Origin: Streptomyces atroolivaceus
Lineage (GTDB): Bacteria; Actinomycetota; Actinomycetes; Streptomycetales; Streptomycetaceae
Length of the DNA stretch: 64,000 nucleotides
Assembly (NCBI RefSeq): GCF_000717025.1
Contig: NZ_JNXG01000014.1
Coordinates: forward strand, 1-64,000
Direction: 5' to 3'
Part shown: positions 8,989 through 17,507 of the stretch, in pieces
Position numbering within the stretch: the first letter of the stretch is position 1
How the letters are laid out: each line of letters opens with the position of its first letter
Notes under the pieces: model-generated
Seen by the model: only the letters and a program-made list of their open reading frames with translations
Database searches by the model: none
What the model was told of the DNA's origin: nothing
Made by a program: the position numbers and the translations under genes

Positions 8989-9849
8989 ATGCTGGAAGTG
9001 CTCGTTGTCGACGACCAGGCCCTACGCAACAGGGCTTTGTGCCTCCTCGTCGACAACGAGCGCGACATGACCTCTGTCCACGCACCATCCCCTGCCGAAG
9101 CAGTACGGATCAGCGGGCGCACCGGCCCTGACGTCATCGTCTGGCACACCGAACCCAGCCACTGGCCCCTGATACGACGCGCGCTGGATGCCGCACGGGG
9201 CGTCCGCGTACTGACGCTCACCGATGACGCGTCCAGCTTCAGGGCACTGCGCGCCGGGGCGAGCAGCACGCTTCCTGCCACTGTCACTGCGGACGAACTC
9301 CTGACGGCCGTACGCAGGACCGCCGCCGGGGGCGCGGTCGTGCCCTCGCCTGTGGTCAAAGCTGTCATCGAAGCGGTCCGCACCGCGGCGGTCACGGCCC
9401 CTGAGCCGCACCTGCGGTTGGCATCGCTCACACACAGGGAACTCGAAGTCATCGGCGCACTCGCCCGAGGTTGGAGCAACGACGAGATCGCCGCCCAGCT
9501 CTCCCTGTCCCGCACCACCGTGAAATCCCACGTCAGCCACATCTTCCACAAGATCGGCGCTCGGGATCGCCTCCAAGCCGTCGTCTTCGCCCTCAACGCC
9601 CCGCTATCACGACAGCTACGGCTACCGCTGCGTCCCGAAGGGGCGGATCGCCCATCCACGCAGTCCAGGCCGGAGAGCCCCAAGGTCGCCGGCCGGGCCG
9701 CTGGCCGGCTTGGTGCAGGCCGAGCCCGGACCCCTGTGGAAGCGGGGCAGCGCACCGGACAGGTCCCTCCGTACCGCCTGCTCTCAGGACATGAAGCAGC
9801 TCGACGAGACCCCTCCGAACATCTCACTACGCTTCGATTTTCATGGTAG
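8989..9849 (+). CDS. Atypical response regulator (receiver lacking phospho-Asp) with LuxR HTH
   Basis: A 286-residue protein with receiver-like N-terminus and LuxR helix-turn-helix (THRELEVIGALARGWSNDEI, then LSLSRTTVKSHVSHIFHKIG). The acidic pair is kept (VVDDQ, residues 7-9), but the usual phospho-acceptor is His53 (PDVIVWHTEP), and the conserved Lys after the GA motif is gone (GASSTLPAT). It therefore cannot be phosphorylated in the standard way and probably responds to a ligand or protein partner. A ~80-residue low-complexity tail follows the HTH. Its last codons overlap the promoter of the downstream TetR-controlled island (9824-9852). Start at ATG 8989; the longer frame overlaps the MMPL gene. 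Confidence 0.82.
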   Translation: MLEVLVVDDQALRNRALCLLVDNERDMTSVHAPSPAEAVRISGRTGPDVIVWHTEPSHWPLIRRALDAARGVRVLTLTDDASSFRALRAGASSTLPATVTADELLTAVRRTAAGGAVVPSPVVKAVIEAVRTAAVTAPEPHLRLASLTHRELEVIGALARGWSNDEIAAQLSLSRTTVKSHVSHIFHKIGARDRLQAVVFALNAPLSRQLRLPLRPEGADRPSTQSRPESPKVAGRAAGRLGAGRARTPVEAGQRTGQVPPYRLLSGHEAARRDPSEHLTTLRFSW

Positions 9850-9888
9850 CGTTCCCGTACTTAAATTCTAAGTAGAGGCAGAATTTAA
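9824..9888 (+). promoter_or_regulatory. Promoter plus TetR-type operator A
   Basis: The candidate -10 TAGCGT (9847-9852) lies 17 bp after a weak -35 (9824-9829). Downstream, 9861-9888 forms a perfect inverted repeat TTAAATTCT-N10-AGAATTTAA. The same layout occurs at 17404-17469 in front of the MFS gene, where the operator has identical length and compensating changes at the outer two bases on both sides. I infer that the TetR protein at 16761-17360 binds both. Confidence 0.7.
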
Positions 9889-9920
9889 CGGTGGTCACAG
9901 CGATCAACGAGGAGCGCACG

Positions 9921-10004
9921 ATGCCACGTCTCGAGTCCGCACTCGCGGTCTCCCGGGCGGACGACCCCGTACAGCACCACACCGCCGGGGTGATCTCATG
10001 TTGA
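9921..10004 (+). CDS. 27-residue leader ORF translationally coupled to esterase
   Basis: An ATG at 9921 preceded by AGGAG (8 bp) opens a 27-codon frame ending at TGA 10002-10004, overlapping the esterase start in ATGTTGA. The peptide (begins MPRLESALAVSRADD) has no recognised family. It may serve for translational coupling, or may be the worn-down start of an older gene. The good ribosome-binding site and the overlap argue that it is translated. No function proposed. Confidence 0.4.
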   Translation: MPRLESALAVSRADDPVQHHTAGVISC

Positions 10005-10906
10005 GCCCTCCGGAGAGGCCGAGACGTGCGGGGCTTCTAGGACGCCTCATCTCCGGAGCCCTGGCGAGAAGCGCGCGACGCAGGGAAGGAGCGCCCTTCG
10101 ACATCGCCGCCCACCGTGAGGCGTCGATCCGGATGGCCGCGAGGTTTCGGCTGCCGCGAGGAACCCAGTCGGCGGAGGAGCGGATCGCCGGCGTTCCCGT
10201 GGTGCGGTTCTCCTCGGGCGGATGCGATCGAGGTACGGTCCTCGCCTTCCACGGCGGCGCCTACATGCTCGGAACCGCTCATGTCCTGTCGATACCCGTG
10301 GCGAAGGACGGTGGTCCGGACGTCGTCAGTGTCGGTTACCGGCTGAGCCCCGAACATCCGTACCCCGCCGCGCAGGACGACGCCATGGCGGTCTACCGTG
10401 CGCTCCTCGAGACCGTCGGCGCAGCGCGTGTGGCAGTCATGGGTGACTCCGCCGGTGGCGGGCTGGCCCTCACTCTCCTCCAGGCCGCCGCCGCAGAAGG
10501 TCTGGCCATGCCGAGGGCGCTTGTCGCTGTGCATCCCTGGGCGGACCTCTCACTCAGCGGGGCGTCCTCCACCGCCAACGCAGGACGCGACGTTCTCGTA
10601 CGCTCGGAACTCGAGCAGGCGGCCGACTGGTACGCGCGTGAACGGGATCTGCAGGACCCGTCGGTCTCGCCTCTGTTCGGTTCGTTCGAACGTTTCCCGC
10701 GTACCTATATCGCCGTCGGAACACGGGACCTCCTCCTCGACGACTCGCGTCGAGTGGCATCCCGCATGCGGGATCAGGGCGTCGATGTCCGCCTCGATGT
10801 CTTCCCCGGCGCTCCGCACGGATTCAACGCAGTTCCCCTGGCACAGGGCAGGCAGTGCAACGCCCGCGCACGCGGCTTCATCGAGGCCGGCCTGCTCCCG
10901 CGCTGA
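9998..10906 (+). CDS. Alpha/beta-hydrolase fold-3 esterase (HSL family)
   Basis: A 302-residue HSL/family IV esterase-like hydrolase. The oxyanion motif is HGGAYM (residues 85-90), the nucleophile elbow GDSAGG has Ser151, the acid lies in the TRDLLLDDSR region and the catalytic His in PHGFNAV. No signal peptide is visible, so it acts in the cytoplasm. It is the first large gene of the TetR-controlled island and precedes a GH43 by 54 bp. By context it probably removes acetyl or other acyl groups from an imported plant glycoside. This role is inferred. Alternatives are a general carboxylesterase or lactonase. Confidence 0.85.
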   Translation: MLSPPERPRRAGLLGRLISGALARSARRREGAPFDIAAHREASIRMAARFRLPRGTQSAEERIAGVPVVRFSSGGCDRGTVLAFHGGAYMLGTAHVLSIPVAKDGGPDVVSVGYRLSPEHPYPAAQDDAMAVYRALLETVGAARVAVMGDSAGGGLALTLLQAAAAEGLAMPRALVAVHPWADLSLSGASSTANAGRDVLVRSELEQAADWYARERDLQDPSVSPLFGSFERFPRTYIAVGTRDLLLDDSRRVASRMRDQGVDVRLDVFPGAPHGFNAVPLAQGRQCNARARGFIEAGLLPR

Positions 10907-10960
10907 CGACGAAGCGAGATCCCGCCCTCACGACCCGCCCCCGACCTGGAGAACCACCGC

Positions 10961-12466
10961 ATGAGCACCGAACTCTTCAACCCGCTCGTTCCTGGCTTCA
11001 ACCCGGATCCCAGCGTCGTCCGTGTCGGCGAGGACTACTACCTCGTCACCTCGAGCTTCGAATACCTCCCGGGTCTGCCGGTCTATCACAGCACCGATTT
11101 CGAGTCGTGGGAGCAGATCGGAAACGTCGCGACGCGCGCTGAGCAGCTCGAGATCTACGACGTCCCGACCCCGTTCGGTGTCTTCGCGCCGACCATCCGG
11201 CACCACGACGGTCTCTTCCACGTCATCGTGACCGTGGTGGGAGGCCGCGGCTGCCTGATCTTCACCGCTGCCGATCCGGCCGGCGAGTGGAGCGACGGAA
11301 CGGTGATCGAAGGCCTGCAAGGAATCGACCCGGACCTCGCTTGGGACGAGCACGGCAATGCATACGTCACCTACTGCGGCTCCTCGGAGGCGAACGGGGA
11401 GACCCGGCCCTCGATCCTGCAGGTTCAGGTGGATGTCGCATCGGGGACGGTCCTCGAAGGACCCCGGCCGCTCTGGTCCGGTACCGGATTGAAGAACCCG
11501 GAGGCACCACACCTCTATCAGCGCGGGGGCTTCTGGTACTTGCTGATCGCCGAGGGCGGGACAGAACGAGGCCACGCGGTCAGCATCGCCCGCTCCACCT
11601 CCCCCGAGGGCCCCTTCGAAGGGAGCCCGTCGAATCCGTTCCTCAGTGCCCGCAGCACCGACCGGCCGATCCAGAACACCGGCCACGGTGACATCGTCGA
11701 ACTCCCCGACGGCAGCACCGGCATGGTCCTCCTCGGAATGCGCCCTGTTGGGCTGATGCCGGCCTTCTCTCCGTTGGGCCGGGAAACCTTCGCGACACGC
11801 CTGGAGTGGGTGGACGGCTGGCCGGTCGCCGAACCCGTGACGCCGAACGCGCGGCAGGAGACGATCGAATTCCACGACGCGTTCACCGCGGAGAGCTTCG
11901 ACAACGGGTGGGTGGCTGTGCGGCGCACCCCCTCCGAGGTCGCGTCCGTCAAGAACGGGGACCTCGTTCTCGTCGCGGACGGTGAAGGTCTCGATGACCC
12001 GCACCCCACCTTCCTCGGCCGGCGCCAGACCGGTCTCACGGCCAAGGTCTCCGTCGAGACCGACGTATCGCGGGGCACAGGCGGCCTCAGTCTCCGCTTC
12101 GACGAGCACCATCACTACGACCTCGAGGCGCGTTCCACGCCGCAAGGCGTTCGCCTCCTCGCTCGCGCGCGGTTGGCCGGAATCCAGCAGGAGTGGCATG
12201 CCGATCTTCCCGCTGGACCGATCATTCTGCACGTCACAGCCATGCCGAACGCGGGACAGGGCTCGCTGGCGGAGCCGGTCGAACACGTGACGTTCACTGC
12301 CGCTCCGGTCGGCGACGAATCCGCAGCCGTCACCGTGGCCGTGATCGACGGCCGTTACCTCTCGGCCGAGGCGGTCCTCTCCTTCACCGGACGGGTCCTC
12401 GGGCTCTACTGCACCGAGGGCGCCGTCACGTTCCGCGGCTTCTCCTCTGTCAGCACGAACGCTTGA
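10961..12466 (+). CDS. GH43 beta-xylosidase / alpha-L-arabinofuranosidase-like
   Basis: A 501-residue two-domain GH43 enzyme. The N-terminal five-bladed propeller begins NPLVPGFNPDPSVVRVGEDY, with the catalytic base Asp in FNPDPS and the pKa-modulating Asp in GIDPDLAWDEHG; a Glu in KNPEAPHLY is the likely acid. Residues ~310-500 form the beta-sandwich (GH43_C2/DUF1349) domain characteristic of xylosidases of subfamilies 11/12. No secretion signal, so substrates are hydrolysed inside the cell. In this island the likely job is removal of a terminal xylose or arabinose from an imported glycoside; oligoxylan use is the alternative. The start ATG 10961 leaves only 54 bp after the esterase. Confidence 0.9.
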   Translation: MSTELFNPLVPGFNPDPSVVRVGEDYYLVTSSFEYLPGLPVYHSTDFESWEQIGNVATRAEQLEIYDVPTPFGVFAPTIRHHDGLFHVIVTVVGGRGCLIFTAADPAGEWSDGTVIEGLQGIDPDLAWDEHGNAYVTYCGSSEANGETRPSILQVQVDVASGTVLEGPRPLWSGTGLKNPEAPHLYQRGGFWYLLIAEGGTERGHAVSIARSTSPEGPFEGSPSNPFLSARSTDRPIQNTGHGDIVELPDGSTGMVLLGMRPVGLMPAFSPLGRETFATRLEWVDGWPVAEPVTPNARQETIEFHDAFTAESFDNGWVAVRRTPSEVASVKNGDLVLVADGEGLDDPHPTFLGRRQTGLTAKVSVETDVSRGTGGLSLRFDEHHHYDLEARSTPQGVRLLARARLAGIQQEWHADLPAGPIILHVTAMPNAGQGSLAEPVEHVTFTAAPVGDESAAVTVAVIDGRYLSAEAVLSFTGRVLGLYCTEGAVTFRGFSSVSTNA

Positions 12467-12611
12467 GAAGCATGCGCCTGGCTCAACTCCGTTTCCGTAT
12501 GCAGCCGTTCGCCATTCCCCGAACAACGCACCGCAGCTGTCTTCCTTCTCCGTCTGCCGCCGTGCAGGACGCACCCGCCGGCCTGCTATCAGCACGAATC
12601 CGAGGCTCCCG

Positions 12612-12755
12612 ATGAGCACTTCTCTCAGCCCCACGCACCTGTCAGCCGGAGAACAGACCAGCGCTGCCGTCCTGCCGGACCAGCGGCCGACCTTGTCCTG
12701 GCGCCCTCCCGCCGGCTTCGTGACACAGATCGCCGTCGAGCTGAAGCGTGGGTGA
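12612..12755 (+). CDS. N-terminal piece of split GH78 alpha-L-rhamnosidase
   Basis: A 47-residue frame from ATG 12612 to TGA 12753-12755. Its end, LPDQRPTLSWRPPAG, is the classic opening of the N-terminal beta-sandwich of bacterial GH78 enzymes (usually PxLSWRL). The following gene continues that domain in another frame, starting at GTG 12752 inside a GTGA overlap. Thus the first ~45 residues of the rhamnosidase are out of frame with the rest. This could be a real frame change with coupled translation, a damaged gene, or a sequencing error. Confidence 0.6.
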   Translation: MSTSLSPTHLSAGEQTSAAVLPDQRPTLSWRPPAGFVTQIAVELKRG

Positions 12756-15286
12756 ACGGCCGGAGACATGTGCACCGCACGGACACCCCCGTACCACGCG
12801 CGGAATGGCCGTGGGAGCCGCTCCCGAGCAGGGTCGATCTGACCTGGCGCGTCCGGGTCATGAATGAAGCGGGGTGGTCGTCGTGGTCGGATACCGCGCA
12901 CGCCCACGCTCCACTCTGGCACGAGCACGACTGGACCGGACGGTGGATCTCCCCGGTCGAGACGGACGAGATGGCGAAACAGCCGGACCGTGGCGCCTAC
13001 GAACTGCGTACGGCGTTCGTACTGGACGACGTGCCGGCCGGCGCCCGGCTGTATGCGACCGCCCTGGGGCTCTACGAGGCCACCGTCAACGGCTCCCGCG
13101 TCGGGGACGTCGAGCTGGCACCCGGATTCTCCAGCTACGGTGAGACGTTGTACGCCCAGGCGTACGACGTTCGGGCCCTTCTACGGCCGGGACACAACAC
13201 GATCAGCTTCACCCTGTCGGACGGATGGTTCCGCGGCAGGAACGGCGGCCCGCAACTGCGCGACGTCTGGGGCAACCAGGTGGCGGTCCGCGGCCAGCTC
13301 GACGTCACCGGTGGGGCAGGGTCCGCGACCACGGTGATCGCCACGGACCACCGGTGGGACGCCCGCCGCTCCCCCGTCACCCGCGCTGACCTGATGCGCG
13401 GACAGTCGACGGATCTCCGAGCCCTCCCGCTGGACGACGTCGGCCTCAGCGCGGGCACGGTCCACGCGCCCACACCAAGGTGGTCGCCGTCGCCCCCTGT
13501 CCGGTGCGTCGACCAACACCGCCCCCACGGCATCACCGAGATCCGGCCCGGAGTGTCCATCGTCGACGCGGGGCAGAACATCTCCGGTCGACTGCGCCTG
13601 GAGACCTTGGGCCAGCCGGGCGACACGACGACGCTCGAATACGCGGAGCACCTCGGACCGGACGGTGACCTGGAGACCGAGCATCTCAACATGCCGGTGC
13701 CCGGTGGTTCCCAGATGGTGTACACACAGATCGACCAGGTCACTGCGGGCACCGGACCAGCAGTGTTCGAACCGCGTCACACCGTGCACGGGTTCCGCTA
13801 TGTTCGCGTCTCCCACCTCGGCCGCAGCCTCGAACCGCAGGACGTGACCGTCGACGTCGTCCACTCCGACCTCGAACGCCGCGGCTGGTTCGCCTGCGAC
13901 GTGGAGGACCTGGTTCGGCTCCACGACGCCGCGGAGTGGAGCTTCCGGGGCAACATCGTCGATGTCCCGACCGACTGCCCGACCAGGGAACGCTCGGGCT
14001 GGACAGGCGACTACGCCATCTTCGCCCCTGTGGCCACGATGCTCTACGACATCGAGGGCTTCACGCTCAAATGGCTGCAGGCCGTCCGCGACGACCAGGC
14101 CTCCGACGGAGTGCCGGCGATGTTCTCCCCCGACTCGACACGGATGAAGCAGAACCCGGGCGACATCGCCCGGTTCGCGGGCGGCTCGGCGGCATGGGGC
14201 GACGCGCTCGTCGATGTTCCCTGGGCGATCTACACCGCGTACGGAAACACCCGCGTCCTTCGCGACAGCTGGGACAGCATGACTTCCTGGGCCGGCTACG
14301 CCCTGTGCTGCGCCAGGGAAATCAGGCATCCGGACCGGATCCGGCGATCGGCGACACCCGCCGGGCACGAGCGGTTCATCTGGGACGGACCGTTTCACTT
14401 CGGCGAGTGGGCCGAACCCAAGAAGCCCGGTCACGACGCCTTCGCGGAAGCGGCCGTGGAGGATCCCATGACCGCGCTGAGTGCTGACCAGGGAGAGGTC
14501 GCGACCGCCTATCTGTACCGTTCGCTGACCCGCCTGAGCGCGATCGGCCAGGTGATCGGTCGCGCGGAGGAGGCCCGGGAGTACGCGCGTACCGCGCGAC
14601 AGGTACTGGAGGCGTGGCGGACCGAGTTCCTCCGCCCGGGAGGGCGCACGGCCGCCGACACGCAGGCGGCGTACGTGAGGGCCATCGCTTTCGGGCTCCT
14701 CCCCTCTTCGTCCGTCCCTGCGGCTTCGGACCGTCTCGCGGAACTGATCCACGACAACGACGACCGGCTGGCCACCGGTTTCCTTTCCAGCGGACTGTTG
14801 CTGCCGGTCCTGGCAGACACCGGACACACGGACCTGGCCTTCCGGCTGCTTCTGCGTGACGGCATCCCGTCATGGATGGAGATGCTCCGCCGCGGCGCCA
14901 CCACGGTCTGGGAAGAGTGGGAGGGGGTCGATGACGAAGGGCACGCGCACGCATCGCTGAACCACTACAGCAAGGGCGCGGTAGTCCAGTTCCTGCACGC
15001 CTACCTGGTCGGCCTGCGCCAGGACCCGGCGTCGGCCGGGTGGGAGCGCTTCGTCGTCGCACCGACGATCGGCGGGGGCGTGTCCTCGGCGCGCTTCCGT
15101 CACACGACGCCCCGGGGTGACATCCACATCGCCTGGAAACTCACCGGCAGCCGCTTCCAACTGGACCTGGAAGTTCCCCCCACCTCCTCGGCCACCGTGA
15201 TCCTGCCGGACGGCCGGCGCGGAACCCGCGGCCCGGGAAGGCACCGGCTGACGTGTGAAAGCCCGAGGGGGCAGGCGTCCCCGTGA
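12752..15286 (+). CDS. GH78 alpha-L-rhamnosidase (main part)
   Basis: An 844-residue inverting alpha-L-rhamnosidase body. The order is: rest of the N-terminal Fn3-like domain (DLTWRVRVMNEAGWSSWSD), Bac_rhamnosid_N-like jelly roll (YELRTAFVLDD..., EATVNGSRVGDVELAPGFSSY), the (alpha/alpha)6 catalytic domain and a C-terminal beta domain. The general-acid region is DVPTDCPTRERSGWTGDY and the base region is ATTVWEEWEG. No signal peptide is seen in either frame, implying cytoplasmic action. It should cleave terminal rhamnose from a plant glycoside. It begins at GTG 12752, overlapping the stop of the 47-residue piece, and ends 127 bp before the next esterase. Frame damage may reduce activity. Confidence 0.85.
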   Translation: MNGRRHVHRTDTPVPRAEWPWEPLPSRVDLTWRVRVMNEAGWSSWSDTAHAHAPLWHEHDWTGRWISPVETDEMAKQPDRGAYELRTAFVLDDVPAGARLYATALGLYEATVNGSRVGDVELAPGFSSYGETLYAQAYDVRALLRPGHNTISFTLSDGWFRGRNGGPQLRDVWGNQVAVRGQLDVTGGAGSATTVIATDHRWDARRSPVTRADLMRGQSTDLRALPLDDVGLSAGTVHAPTPRWSPSPPVRCVDQHRPHGITEIRPGVSIVDAGQNISGRLRLETLGQPGDTTTLEYAEHLGPDGDLETEHLNMPVPGGSQMVYTQIDQVTAGTGPAVFEPRHTVHGFRYVRVSHLGRSLEPQDVTVDVVHSDLERRGWFACDVEDLVRLHDAAEWSFRGNIVDVPTDCPTRERSGWTGDYAIFAPVATMLYDIEGFTLKWLQAVRDDQASDGVPAMFSPDSTRMKQNPGDIARFAGGSAAWGDALVDVPWAIYTAYGNTRVLRDSWDSMTSWAGYALCCAREIRHPDRIRRSATPAGHERFIWDGPFHFGEWAEPKKPGHDAFAEAAVEDPMTALSADQGEVATAYLYRSLTRLSAIGQVIGRAEEAREYARTARQVLEAWRTEFLRPGGRTAADTQAAYVRAIAFGLLPSSSVPAASDRLAELIHDNDDRLATGFLSSGLLLPVLADTGHTDLAFRLLLRDGIPSWMEMLRRGATTVWEEWEGVDDEGHAHASLNHYSKGAVVQFLHAYLVGLRQDPASAGWERFVVAPTIGGGVSSARFRHTTPRGDIHIAWKLTGSRFQLDLEVPPTSSATVILPDGRRGTRGPGRHRLTCESPRGQASP

Positions 15287-15413
15287 CGCACCTCAGTCGG
15301 CCGCTGCCGGCTCCACCCGGAGCGCCAGAGATCCCGACCAGGCCGCCTTGCCTGCCGAACAGGCGGCCGCCCCAAGCACATCCGACACCTCCCGCACACG
15401 TTCAGGAGCCCTC

Positions 15414-16652
15414 ATGTCCTCGTCACCAAGCGATGCAAACGCGACGGACCCGCCTGCCGGGGCGCAGGCACCCACACCCAGCACCGCTGCCGGGAGGTCG
15501 AACGGACGGGCCGAACGGATACTGCTCGTCCTCCTGAGCCTGGTGACAGTGGTGGTGTTCCTGGTGGTGGCCAGCACCTTCTTGCCCTTCCCGGTGAACG
15601 TCGTCGGGGCCACCCTGTCGTCGTTCGCGGCCTACCTGTGCGCCATCGCCCTGCTTCTGGCGGTGGGGACGGGGTGGCTGTTGTGGCGTCGGCGCACCTG
15701 GGTCCGACAGGTCCTGTCCGGCCTGGTCGTCCTGTCGCTGCTCGGTGCCGGGGTGATCGGTGGCAGGCAGCTCGCCCTCGCCGACCGAGAGAATGTCGAC
15801 CTCGACCTGACAGCCCTGTTCGACCTCCCGGGTAGTGCTCCGCCCGACGAGAGTGTCGACTACACGCGTTTCGAAGGGGAGGACGTCGCGCTGTCGATCT
15901 GGCGCCCGCAGGGAAGGGACCGGTCGTCCGAGGCCGAGGCGCCAATCGTCTTCCTGGTGCACGGCGGAGGCTGGGTCACGGGATCACGGCTGGAAGGCGT
16001 CCAGCCCGAGCATGCCCGCTGGTTCGCCGAGCGCGGCTATCTCGTCGTGAGTGCCGACTACACCCTCTCCGACAAGCAGCGCCACCTGTGGAACGTCACC
16101 GAAAGCCAGATCGGCTGCGCGCTGGCGTGGACCGCGGCCAATGCTCCGCGCTACGGCGGCGACCCTTCACGGCTGGCGATGATCGGCGAGTCAGCGGGCG
16201 GCAACCTCGCGCTCCAAGCCGCCTACAAGGGCAATGCGGGCAAGCTCACCTCCAGTTGCGGCGGCGAACTGCCCGAGGTCAAAGCCGTCAGCGCGCTCTA
16301 CCCCGGCGCCGACATGGAAGTGCTCTACAACCACGGCGCGTCCAGGACCTTCGCTGAGCAGTACACCGGGGGAAGCCCGCAGCAGTACCAGGACCGGTAC
16401 GCCGCCACCACCACGGTCAACCACATCAGCCCGCAGTCTCCCCCGACGCTCCTGACCACGGGAGCCTCCGACGGCCTCGCCCTGCCCGAGGGCACCTACC
16501 AGTTGTACGACCGGCTGCGGAGCGACGACGTTCCCAGCCATCTGATCGACATCCCTTACGGTCAGCATGGTTTCGACCTCGCCACCGGTGGCGTGGGCAC
16601 CCAGGTGTGGCGCCAGGCAACTCTCCGCTGGTTCGCCGACCACGGCGTCTGA
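15414..16652 (+). CDS. Membrane-anchored alpha/beta-hydrolase (esterase)
   Basis: A 412-residue protein with three hydrophobic segments near residues 35-55, 62-90 and 98-118, then a hydrolase domain with HGGGW (183-187), nucleophile Ser260 in GESAGGN and a His in YGQHGFDLA. The topology suggests the catalytic domain is tethered to the membrane; which face cannot be fixed from sequence. ATG 15414 has AGGAG upstream. It is the last gene of the left half of the island, followed by a strong hairpin. It probably deacylates the glycoside or a related ester; substrate not determinable. Confidence 0.85.
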   Translation: MSSSPSDANATDPPAGAQAPTPSTAAGRSNGRAERILLVLLSLVTVVVFLVVASTFLPFPVNVVGATLSSFAAYLCAIALLLAVGTGWLLWRRRTWVRQVLSGLVVLSLLGAGVIGGRQLALADRENVDLDLTALFDLPGSAPPDESVDYTRFEGEDVALSIWRPQGRDRSSEAEAPIVFLVHGGGWVTGSRLEGVQPEHARWFAERGYLVVSADYTLSDKQRHLWNVTESQIGCALAWTAANAPRYGGDPSRLAMIGESAGGNLALQAAYKGNAGKLTSSCGGELPEVKAVSALYPGADMEVLYNHGASRTFAEQYTGGSPQQYQDRYAATTTVNHISPQSPPTLLTTGASDGLALPEGTYQLYDRLRSDDVPSHLIDIPYGQHGFDLATGGVGTQVWRQATLRWFADHGV

Positions 16653-16686
16653 GGCCCTCGGCCAACCGGCCCGCAGGAAGGGTCAA

Positions 16687-16725
16687 CAGGAGTACCGGCC
16701 GAGCAGGTGCCGGCTGGTACTCCTG
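16687..16725. terminator. Bidirectional hairpin between esterase and tetR
   Basis: 15-bp arms beginning CAGGAGTACC (16687-16701) and ending GGTACTCCTG (16711-16725), one mismatch, 9-nt loop. It sits between the convergent ends of the esterase (16652) and the TetR gene (16761), where it could end transcription in both directions. Confidence 0.6.
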
Positions 16726-16760
16726 CTTGAACACTGCTCGTCGCAGTACGGAAAGCCCGG

Positions 16761-17360
16761 TCAGTGAAGGGTGGGGATGAAAGTGCGCAGGAACGTGCGC
16801 ACTTCCGCCTCGATGTCCACGGAGTCGTGGTCGAGCAGCCACTGCAGTTGCAGGCCGTCCACCAGCGCGATGAGCATCGAAGTAAGGCTCTCCGGCTCGA
16901 TCGGCACCGCGAGTTCCCCACGATCAGCGAGCTGTCGGAACGCCGCCGCCCCTTGGGAGCGGAGCACCGCGTACCGGTGCCGGAAGTAGTCGTGCGCGGG
17001 GTGCTCGACCGAGGTCGCCTCTGCGGAAAGTACGCACTGAAGCTCCATGAGGCCAGGGTTCTTCTGGCTCTCCCTCAACATGCCCAGCAGGGACTCGACA
17101 GCGTCGACCTGGGAGCCGCCGGGAACGGCCGCAGCGGCACGGCGGTCACGTTCCTCCAGGACGGCGACGAGGAGACTGCCCTTGTCCGGAAAGTGATGCT
17201 GCAACCCCGTGAGACTCATGCCGAGCCGGTCCGCGACATCCGTGAGGGTCGCCCCGTAGTACCCGGTTGTCCCGAAGAGCTCGATGCCGGCGTCGATCGC
17301 CCGTGCTCGCAGCTTCGCGGTCTTCGCGTACGGACCGCGTGCGGACCTGGCTACCGGCAC
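16761..17360 (-). CDS. TetR-family repressor of the glycoside island
   Basis: A 199-residue TetR regulator. The N-terminal HTH covers ELFGTTGYYGATLTDVADRLGMS and LQHHFPDKGSLLVAV (residues ~27-68); the helical C-terminus binds an unknown ligand. The GTG start at 17360 has GGAGG nearby. It is divergent from the MFS gene. The 28-bp palindrome at 17442-17469 lies in that gap and recurs before the esterase at 9861, so it probably represses both halves of the island until a glycoside or its aglycone binds. The design (TetR + MFS + several intracellular glycosidases) is reminiscent of saponin- or glycoalkaloid-degrading loci in plant-associated actinobacteria; this is an analogy, not an identification. 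Confidence 0.88.
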   Translation of the reverse strand: MPVARSARGPYAKTAKLRARAIDAGIELFGTTGYYGATLTDVADRLGMSLTGLQHHFPDKGSLLVAVLEERDRRAAAAVPGGSQVDAVESLLGMLRESQKNPGLMELQCVLSAEATSVEHPAHDYFRHRYAVLRSQGAAAFRQLADRGELAVPIEPESLTSMLIALVDGLQLQWLLDHDSVDIEAEVRTFLRTFIPTLH

Positions 17361-17403
17361 CAGCCACCTCCAGATGACGAACGAACTTCACGTGGCCAAA
17401 ACC

Positions 17404-17469
17404 TTACCACCCTCAAATTTTCGTGCTAGCGTCCCCTCCAGCCAAATTCCAAGTGCAGTCAATATTTGG
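17404..17469 (+). promoter_or_regulatory. Promoter plus TetR-type operator B
   Basis: -35 TTACCA (17404-17409), 17-bp spacer, -10 TAGCGT (17427-17432). The operator at 17442-17469 has outer arms CCAAAT and ATTTGG and shares 18 of 28 positions with operator A (9861-9888), including the central AAGT. The changes at positions 1-2 and 27-28 are symmetric, as expected for a dimer-binding site. It lies downstream of the -10, where repressor would block early transcription. Confidence 0.72.
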
Positions 17470-17507
17470 AATGGAGGCAGTCGTCGCTGGTCAAGGAGGA
17501 TCACACG

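Noticed and set aside
8121..9827. 568-residue minus-strand frame
   Set aside because: Antisense shadow of the MMPL and atypical regulator genes; Arg/Ser-rich, no family resemblance.
12740..12760. Programmed frameshift signal in the GH78 gene
   Set aside because: No classic slippery heptamer or strong downstream structure is visible; an indel or coupled start is simpler.
10928..12928. 666-residue minus-strand frame
   Set aside because: Antisense of the GH43 gene; a long frame caused by GC-rich codon use.
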